Origin: Pinguiococcus pyrenoidosus
Taxonomy: Eukaryota > Sar > Pinguiophyceae > Pinguiochrysidales > Pinguiochrysidaceae
DNA length: 35,549 nt
Direction of reading: 5' to 3'
NCBI GenBank assembly: GCA_019677205.1
Contig: JAAMXY010000118.1
Coordinates: 1 to 35,549 of the forward strand
The notes beneath the pieces were generated by a model. The model saw nothing but the letters and a program-made list of their open reading frames with translations, searched no databases and was not told the DNA's origin. This document shows, piece by piece, positions 28,901 to 35,549 of the stretch (position 1 is its first letter; every line of letters starts with the position of its first letter). The position numbers were made by a program, and so were the translations under genes.

Positions 28901-30718
28901 TCACATACCTTCTTCGGAAACAATGGGGGCGGGAGTCTGAAAGGTAAGACACAGGCTTCCCTCCACAGTCACTGCTGAAAGCTGGAAAAGGCAGCCCGTG
29001 TGCGTGTGGCTGGTGCCGTAGTAAACGTTCCGCACGGCCCAGCGATCCGCCGGAGCTGAAGGGCCCTTGCTAAACAACCCGGCATTGGAAACTCCGACTG
29101 AGTACGCCCTGCCCAACGTGTTCAGGTTGTCGCGGCCCTCTGACTTGACGATCTGCACCATGTCCAGCATCCTGCTGCCAACGTCGAAGAGCCGCACGCT
29201 CTCTTGCGGCAGCCAAGGACTCTCGATGAAGTCCGTAATCCTTGCTCGCGCTTCGCGAGCGAGATCCCAAGCTGACGTCTCTGGATTCGCCCTGAGAACA
29301 AAGTCCGTGGCCCCTCCAGCACAGGCCATCGTCGCCTGCGTCCAATCGCCTTCGCCCTGGCCGAATCGGCGCATGTCCAGCGACATGAGAACGCGAAGCT
29401 TGTCAACCTTCTCGGACGGAGTCTCGATGCTTCTGGCGGCGGCACGCCAGACCGCAGCAACCAGCGCTCCCGTGACGGTCGTTCCCTCTCGCCGGCACCT
29501 TGCGACCAGCTCCTTCACAAGCCCGGCATCCAGAACCTCAAACTCGACGCGCGTGTTGCGATTCCTGAAGCCATATCCCTTCCGCCTCCTGGCCGAGGCG
29601 CTCAACAACGATACCCGAGGCGACAGCAGCGGCGCTCCTTGCAGACTATGCCAGACCTGCAGCAAGCTGTACTGGAGCGTGCTAAAGCCGCATCCCGGAA
29701 GGACCCTCAGGACGTTTGGGGAGGCCTCGTGGCTCACTCCCAGAACGGCTTCCTCGACCGAGGGAGGCGCGCCCTCGACAACCTCCACAGCTCGCACGCG
29801 GCCCTCGTGCGCGATTTTTAGGGACGTCGAGAGGTCTCTGATGAGCGTGTGCGCGGACGTCTGATCACTGATGGCATGGTTGAACAGAAAGACCATGGCG
29901 TGCTGGTAGCTTCCGTCGCCCTTGGGGCAGGAGATCCACGAGACCTGCCAGAGCGGCCCTGTCGCCACCTCCATCTCCCACTCGTTCAGGGCACTGTCGA
30001 AGGAGGCGCGCCAGGCATCCTCGAAGTCGCCGGCTTTGCATTCGCTGCTGCTGCGGAGCACCGAGTGCGCAATGTCCCGAAGAGACAGCTCCTCGTCCAT
30101 GGTGGAAAAAGACAGGGGATTCTTGTCCGCCCCCAGCCGGATGTTGTTGTCGATCTTGTTCCGGCTCAAGGGGCCTGTTCCCGAGATCCGCGCGCGCAGG
30201 AAGGGGTGCTTGGCGATGCACATGGCCAGCGCGTCGAGCATCTGATCCCTCTTCAGGAACTCTCCATCGAGCACGGCGACCGTCACATGCGGAAGATCGA
30301 GCTTGTCCCCCTTGCTTTGCCTCGCCAGCACGCCCTCAAAGGAGCCCAGCTGCCGCCAGGTCACGGATGCCCCCAGCGGCTCCGTCAGGGCCACCTCCCG
30401 GCTGCTGATGGGCAGCTCCACCTGCGTCGTCGGGGTCGCGAGAAGCGGCTACGGACAGACACGATTAGCTCTCAGGCGCGGCAGACCCCGCTTTGCCGCA
30501 GCTTCCGCTGCCACAGCACCACACAACTACAACGTAGCTTCCTCAGAGGCATTCACGACGCATCGGCCCCTGCGGCCAAGCGCAGGGGAGGCGCATGCCC
30601 TGGGATTCGGACAGAGGCCAAAAAGGCCACGTACCTCCGTTCTGGTGGCGGCGAAGCGCGGCGCAACGAGCGCATGGCTCTGCGCTGCCCAGGCCACTAG
30701 CAGCGCCGCAGCCCTCAT
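28901..30718 (-). CDS. Condensation-type (alcohol O-acetyltransferase-like) acyltransferase, plastid-type presequence
   Basis: There are two exons, 30718-30557 and 30448-28901, giving about 569 aa; the intron is phase 0 (GTGAAT...CCGTAG). Residues 1-16 form a signal peptide (MRAAALLVAWAAQSHA) followed by LVAPRFAATRTEVRG and an Arg/Ala/Pro-rich stretch, a bipartite plastid presequence. Mature features: FEGVLARQSKGDKL; HVTVAVLDGEFLKRDQMLDA; HPFLRARI; and the catalytic FLFNHAISDQ (H-x-x-x-D, His about 245, Asp 249). Later VTGALVAAVWRAA and YSVGVSNAGLF match the SN-x-G motif of alcohol acetyltransferase and Pap-like families. These enzymes move an acyl group from CoA or a carrier to a hydroxyl or amine. 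No carrier protein or adenylation domain is attached, so it is not an NRPS module. The substrate is unknown. Confidence 0.75.
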
Positions 30719-30816
30719 CTTCGTCTGCGGGGCGCAGTCCAAGGTCCGAGCTGACAAGGCGCCGTGAAAGAGGTTGAACCTGACACCCCAGGAATCCACC
30801 ACTCTGCAGCTGTGCT

Positions 30817-32881
30817 TCAGCCTGGGATCGTAGAGATCGTGACATCGGCAGCCACGGCCAGGTGATCGCTTGCCCAGATTTCCTGCATTGCAAGTCGTTG
30901 AGGCAGACCCTTTGCATCATCCTGAACCTTGCTGAACCTCACCGCGTCCGAGTCAAGCACATGGTCTTTGGAGCGCGTGGCCTTGCTGGCCACCGGCTCC
31001 TTCCCGTGGATCGCGAAGTTGGCAACACTCAGCGTCAGGCCCTCGTCGCGCAGCCTTGTGCTGGGTCGCACGAGAATGTAGTCAATTCTCTTGCTCGGGG
31101 CGTTGACGGGGAAGGTGAAGCCCGGGTCGCCCGTCGCTTCCGTGCTGGCGCGTCGGAAAGCATCCTCGAAGGTGTCTGCGTCCTCGCCCATCGCTCCCAC
31201 AAGCTTGGCCAAGGCGGCTTCGCCTGGCTCGGCATTCAGATCCCCCAGCAGAATTGTGGCGTCAGCGCCCTCGTCAAGGACCGAGCCGGGCTGCAAGAGG
31301 TCCAAGGTGGTCTCCGCTGCCTGCAGTCGCGCCGCCTCCGACAGACTCCAGTGCGTCACCACCACTTCCACATGACGCGGCGGAGCGCCTTCCTCGCGAG
31401 CGCCTTCCTCGCCGGCGACGGGCGGCAGGGCAATGCGGGCGACAAGCAAGAGCCGCTGATGATCGTCGCTTGGATCCGATGGGAACATCGGCAACAAGGC
31501 ATACCTGCAGCGTCGTTCCATTAGCCTGTCAGCGAGGAAACGAAGTGGCTGCAGAGAACAGTCCCTCTGCAGCCAAAGCATCGCAGTGGAGGCACGAGAT
31601 TGGTGGGGCTCGTACCGGACACTCACGATAGGAAACTTGGAGAAGATTGCCAGTCCTTCCTCTTGCCGACCGATCGAGTCGGTTGCCAAGGTCATCGCGG
31701 GCTGCCAGTAGAACTGGTAGCTCGGCAGGAGCTCCGCCAACAGGGCGACTTGGCTCCTCTCGGGCACGCCCGATCCTCCAAACGGGTAGCCACCCTGGAT
31801 CAACGCCTCCCCCCGGAGGGACAGCATGGTCTCATCGAGGCGGACCTCCTGCAGGCCCAAGATGTCTGGATCGCTGTCCTTCACCACGCGCGCGAGATGC
31901 TGCATCCTCTTCGCGTACCACTCCTTCCTCCGTTCGTACTTGGAACGGTGCCAGGACGGCGGGTTGACGTTCCATATGTTGTAGCTCATCACGCGAAAGC
32001 TGCGGCGGTAATGGCGGGCATTGCTGCTACTACTGCTGCTGCCGCCCTTGCTGCTGCTGCTGCTGCCCTCGCGGCTGCTAGGTTGCGCATCTCTCGGGAT
32101 CCTTGCATCCAATATGGGTTCCACGGTGTGGCCTTCCAGCACACTGCCTCCCATGCCTAGAGAGGAGATCAGCAGCCGATGCCGAAAGCGCGACGCCTGA
32201 AACGTGTCCTGCGCAAGGCCAAGGCTCGTCTCGCTTTCAAAGGAGATCAGCTGCTTGGCGCCGACGTGGGCCATCTGCATAGATGCGTCGGCAACCGTCC
32301 CATCCGCGCGCACCGCAGCATCCCGGCTGCCGAACCCCTGCTCTGCGCGGACTGACGCAGTCCTCACGAGGCTCCACAGGCGTAGTCCAACCACCTGGCC
32401 CAACTCCACAGCAAAATTCGCAGCTGCGTCGTCGACTTCGTCCTGTGGCGCTCCCTCTGCGCGCCGTAGCCTAGCCCTTCGCCGCAGATGCTCGGCCATA
32501 AACTCCAGGTATCCTTTCTCCTCCAGCACCTGCGTGTCCTCAAAGTCTATAAAGTCCGCCAGCATGTGTCCATAGACCGGAAGCCTTGTGTAAGAGTCCG
32601 GCGCGGACTTGACGACCTCTCCCTATATCCGCAATGCGCAGAGTGAGGCAATGCGGGCAGGGGCGTGCTGCCATTTCAACCACCGTGCATGGGTGAAGGA
32701 CGCGGTGGGCATCCTCTATGACTGTGAAAGGCGTCACAACGGTCACTGGGGTGAATGCGGGATTTTCACAGGAGCCGTCGTCCTTGGAAGCTGCCGGAAC
32801 AGCGGCAAAACTGGTTGCAGTGCACGCCAGTGCGGCGAGCAAGGCCAGACGTCGCCGCGATGCCTCGTGAGGAATCCTCAT
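30817..32881 (-). CDS. Endonuclease/exonuclease/phosphatase-fold protein with signal peptide
   Basis: Two exons are inferred. Exon 2, 32622-30817, is clear; exon 1 starts at the ATG at 32881 and ends between about 32747 and 32684, the exact donor being ambiguous among several phase-0 GT sites. The total is about 645-668 aa. The N-terminus MRIPHEASRRRLALLAALAC followed by TATSFAA is a signal peptide. The EEP domain begins with RVMSYNIWNVNPP, then DILGLQEVR (Mg-binding Glu), THWSLSEAARLQAAE (His), LLGDLNAEP (D-x-N), KRIDYILVR and WASDHLAVAADV (S-D-H). All catalytic positions are present. Members include DNase I, sphingomyelinases, inositol phosphatases and secreted phosphodiesterases; I cannot choose among them. 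A Ser-rich linker precedes the domain. The N-terminal 200 residues of exon 2 match nothing I know. Confidence 0.78.
32015..32072 (-). repeat. Poly-serine coding trinucleotide repeat
   Basis: CTG/CTA-rich (plus strand) tracts encode two Ser runs split by KGG, just before the EEP catalytic domain. This is low-complexity linker DNA. Confidence 0.8.
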
Positions 32882-33280
32882 GTACGCCAAAAGACTCTCC
32901 AGAGCCAAACAAACGCGTCCCGAGTACCAAATATGGCGAAAAGCGCCTGGAATCTTCGCCGCATCTTTGCCGCAGAGAAGCGAGGCGTCGATCAGCTGAT
33001 CATGAGGTCGGGGAAGCTGATCACGGCTTCGGGGATGCTGCTCGGATTTTCGTTCGGCCTGCGACTTTGGGTTTTTCAAGTTTTGTGGGACGCAGCGCTA
33101 CCAAGACATCGCGAAAAGCTAAGGTTCCTTCCTCGTCGTATCGTTCGGCCTTTGGTCAGCAACCTGCGCGCTCCAACCACTCATCCCGAGCCAAAGAAAA
33201 AGGCATCAAAAAGAACGAAGGCGTCGCCTCCAGCCCAGCCGTCTCCAGCGCAAAAAGCAGATATAAGCAAAGTCTTTGGT
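32882..33280. other. Spacer between SDR 3' end and EEP gene start
   Basis: About 400 bp on the minus strand downstream of the SDR stop and upstream of the EEP ATG. The frame of the EEP start stays open upstream to about 33079 without resembling a domain, so leader sequence is likeliest. No gene was supported. Confidence 0.35.
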
Positions 33281-34624
33281 CTAGGCGACTGTCGTGGCGG
33301 CTGCTTCCTTCGTCTCAGGCTCTGACGATTTCAGCACGTCGTTGATCTGCTGTTCCGTGGCTTCCCAGAGACGACGAGCCATGTCCATGTCCTGGCCGGC
33401 AGGACGGGGCGTACTTTCCCTACAGTCCTCGAGGTAGGCTCCCGGCGTGAGGTCGTCCGCAACGCAGCCAAAGATGGTCGTCGAGGTGCCCTGAATTGCG
33501 CAACGCTTGGATTAGAGAGCCAGCCATGTCGAGCAGCTATGCAACCTCATTACCTGAGGAACATCTTTGTTCGCGATGAAGTTGGAGATGAACTTGGTGA
33601 ATGTCCAGCCGGCCGTATTGTCGCTTTGCCAGAGATTGGTCTTGATCACGCCAGGATGTACGGCCACGGAGAGAACGCCCGTGCCTTCCAGACGCCGCGC
33701 GAGCTCCTTGGCGAAGAGAAGATTGGCAAGCTTCGATTGCCCATATGCTTCCCACGGCGCATAGTTTCTCCCGTTCTTGTAGTGCATGTCCTCCAAGTCG
33801 ACGGAGCCCATGCCGTGCGCTGAAGACGATAGCGTCACCACTCGTGGCTCCGATCCCTTCTTGACGAGCTAGATGCCAGGATGGCTTAGAACCCAGTGCG
33901 CGACAAACTCTGATTCTCTTGGACGCCACAGACTTACGTCAAGGAGGAGCTGCGTCAGGTAGAAGTGGCCAAAGTGGTTGGTCCCGATCTGCTTTTCGAA
34001 GCCCTGCGCAGTCTCCTTGCGCTCCGGCAGTGCCATGATGCCAGCGTTGAGGACCAGGAGATCGATCTTGTCGCAGGCGTTCTTGATTTGCTCCGCTCCC
34101 GCGGCAACAGAACTAAGGTCGCTGAGGTCCATGGTTGCCGGCACGACCTCGGGAGCCTCTTCCCCCGGACGACGGCATTGCTGCACTTCAGTCGTCGCCT
34201 TCTGCAGTTTCTCCTGGTTTCGGCCACAGACTACCACCTTGCAACCATAGCTGGCCAAGGTCTAGCGGAACGAGCAACAGAAGGCCGGATCAGACGAGCG
34301 ACGAGCTTCTGTGAAACGTCGGAAGGCTCGCCGCACCTTCGCGGCCTCGAGTCCGATACCGCTCGTAGCCCCCGTCACGACGGCGGTTTTGCCGGTCAGC
34401 TTGTTTGGTCCACAGACCTCGATCACCTAAAGAATCCACCGGTCGAGAATTGCAGGAGAAGCGTTAGCGATCCCCCGAGAAGCTTGGAAGAACAGTCGGC
34501 CGCATCCGCGTACGTCTCGTGGAGTGCTCTTGGCACCCAAGGCGAGTGCACCAACGGTGCCACCGTAGCCGAAGAAGCGCAGCATCGCCACAGAGAGTAG
34601 TAAGCTAGGCACCGAAGCCGTCAT
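33281..34624 (-). CDS. Short-chain dehydrogenase/reductase (retinol-dehydrogenase-like)
   Basis: There are five exons: 34624-34514, 34426-34337, 34261-33938, 33868-33554 and 33490-33281, giving 349 aa with all introns phase 0. Residues 1-30 are hydrophobic (SLLLSVAMLRFFGYGGTVGA), a probable membrane anchor. The Rossmann start is KTAVVTGATSGIGLEAAK (TG-x3-G-x-G). VVVCGRN follows, with Arg favouring NADP. MDLSDLSS, LLVLNAGIMA (NAG), TLSSSAHGM (catalytic Ser) and YGQSK (Tyr-x3-Lys) complete the classical SDR set, with VHPGVIKTNLW after it. The family includes retinol dehydrogenases 11-14, WWOX and light-dependent protochlorophyllide reductases; the POR-specific parts are not seen. The substrate is unknown. 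The gene starts 410 bp from the divergent gene at the right edge. Confidence 0.93.
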
Positions 34625-35034
34625 GGCGATCCGCCGAAGGCCCCTCCGCCGCCTTTTGCTGAGTCACTTCTGTGTCAGCTGATGCTCCACGAAAAAGAAT
34701 CCGGTATCAGCTGATATTTTGAAAATTGTCTTTTGATGTTAAAGCATTTGTAAAATATATGAATGTTTCTGTTTACTTTAGTCATGAATATAAAAATTAT
34801 TATTTTAAAGTACTGTTTGAGTAGCCGTAGCACGTTCCCGCGTCTTTTGAGGCACAATGCCGTTCGCTAGGCGTCGCGTCTGGTAGGCTTGGGCGCTTCC
34901 ACGCTTCCATTTGCACAAGCCTGGTCCTTGAAGGTTTCGTCCTTCCCAAGCACACGGTGCTTCCGCGGGCGGAACGGGCTGCAAAGTCAAATCGATCTGC
35001 AGCTTGAATGACCAAATCAACGTACGGTTGAGCA
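34625..35034. promoter_or_regulatory. Divergent intergenic region with paired palindromes and AT-rich island
   Basis: Close to the SDR start codon lie TGAGTCA (34660-34666, the bZIP/AP-1 core), TCAGCTGA (34675-34682) and ATCAGCTGAT (34706-34715, a perfect 10-bp palindrome of E-box type). They are followed by an AT-rich stretch to about 34810. The two CAGCTG cores are 31 bp apart, about three helical turns. Regulatory use is inferred from position and symmetry only. Confidence 0.35.
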
Positions 35035-35549
35035 ATGGCGGAATCTGTGCAAACTACGGACGCAGATGCCCTCGGGGATGCAGGGGAACAGCTGGATGAC
35101 GGCTCGTCGCTCGGGTAGGTTTTGCTGAAGCAGAGCGCCGTTGCTCAGCGAGCTTTGCCTCGAGTTCCAGGTTCCCAATGCTGTGCGTGGTGCGCAAGGC
35201 CTAAGTTTGCGTCTTCTACCTCTTTTCCTAGGTGCAGCGAGGGAGCAAGTGAGGCCGGGGCCGCATCGCCGGGCGAAGGTGACCGCTCAGTGGCAAAGAA
35301 AGAGGAAAGATCCGACGAGATTGATGATCAGGAAGCGGCAGCGATTGAACGGGAACGGGAACGGGAACGGGAACGGGCCGAAGGGGCTCCGGTACGTTGC
35401 CTGCGTCCTCTCGATCAGAGACAGAAGAGATCCAAGGCATCGAACGCTTACGTTGCTCCGTGTCGTGGTTGGTCAGGACGCGAGTTCCGCGGTGAAAGGG
35501 ACCGTGAGCGTCAAGCTGAGGAACCAGCGGAGATGGTTCCAGGCGCTTG
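35035..35549 (+). CDS. Start of an unidentified gene, cut by the right edge
   Basis: Exons read are 35035-35114, 35232-35391 and 35477 to the window end (incomplete); splices are GTAGGT...TCCTAG (phase 2) and GTACGT...GGTCAG (phase 0). The first 80 residues are acidic and disordered (MAESVQTTDADALGDAGEQL), ending in an ERERERERER run. The last 24 residues visible include GTVSVKLRNQRRWFQAL, which could open a beta-rich domain but is too short to assign. The ATG at 35035 is the first in frame. The function is unknown. Confidence 0.6.
35347..35376 (+). repeat. Five perfect copies of GAACGG coding Glu-Arg
   Basis: A 6-bp unit repeated five times in frame gives alternating Glu and Arg in exon 2 of the right-edge gene. 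It is likely variable in length between strains. Confidence 0.9.

Noticed and set aside
28441-28947. Short frames on both strands between ACSS3 and the acyltransferase
   Set aside because: No domain, no splice support, and composition like UTR.
29849-30700. A 283-codon + frame opposite the acyltransferase
   Set aside because: Antisense shadow; the minus strand carries the H-x-x-x-D motif and presequence.
1-35549. CRISPR array, transposon termini or viral insertion
   Set aside because: No regularly spaced repeats, inverted terminal repeats, transposase, reverse transcriptase or capsid-like frames were seen.

Overview
This window is nuclear DNA of a eukaryote, most likely a single-celled alga with a complex (secondary, red-lineage) plastid. 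The sequence shows many short GT-AG introns (mostly about 57-105 nt, one of 39 nt) joining exons of clearly eukaryotic proteins. There are no operons, no Shine-Dalgarno spacing, and intergenic spaces are short. Two proteins (the GNAT at 2622 and the acyltransferase starting at 30718) begin with a signal peptide followed directly by a transit-like stretch (AVA/LQL and SHA/LVAP cleavage contexts), the bipartite presequence style of stramenopiles, haptophytes and relatives. A SAS-6-like protein implies a centriole or flagellar lineage. I cannot name the genus from sequence alone.

Layout, left to right: THH1/TOM1-like 7-TM protein (+, 451-1693); YAE1-type Fe-S adaptor (-, 1768-2373); plastid-type GNAT (+, 2622-3484); WW-LRR-coiled-coil protein (-, 3509-8098, one exon); USP53/54-like deubiquitinase with a PDZ-like tail (+, 8507-10780, one exon); VKORC1-type vitamin K epoxide reductase (+, 11017-11721); F-box-like zinc-motif protein (-, 11920-13892); short SAS-6-like protein (+, 14438-15318); MFSD1-like transporter (-, 15800-19200); membrane-anchored DH/RhoGEF-like protein (+, 20591-21675); coiled-coil protein with a CSRNP-like cysteine region and SAP-like insert (-, 21810-24748); propionate/acetate-CoA ligase of ACSS3 type with 16 exons (+, 25138-28259); plastid-presequence condensation-type acyltransferase (-, 28901-30718); secreted endonuclease/exonuclease/phosphatase-fold protein (-, 30817-32881); SDR oxidoreductase (-, 33281-34624); and the start of an unidentified gene (+, 35035 to the right edge).

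Genes alternate strand almost perfectly, giving six divergent pairs (probable shared promoters) and tight convergent pairs, one with stop codons only 24 bp apart. Short AT-rich islands stand out against the GC-rich background at about 245-300, 19885-20080, 24895-24925 and 34715-34810; the last three sit in divergent intergenic spaces. No rRNA, tRNA, mobile element or CRISPR array was found.

The genes do not form one pathway. Loose groupings are acyl-CoA and redox metabolism on the right (ACSS3, acyltransferase, SDR), cytoskeleton/flagellum (SAS6L, perhaps the WW-LRR protein and the DH protein), ubiquitin turnover (USP, F-box) and ER or lysosomal membrane functions (VKOR, MFSD1, THH1). All exon boundaries were read by eye from splice dinucleotides, frame continuity and family resemblance; no transcript or database evidence was available.
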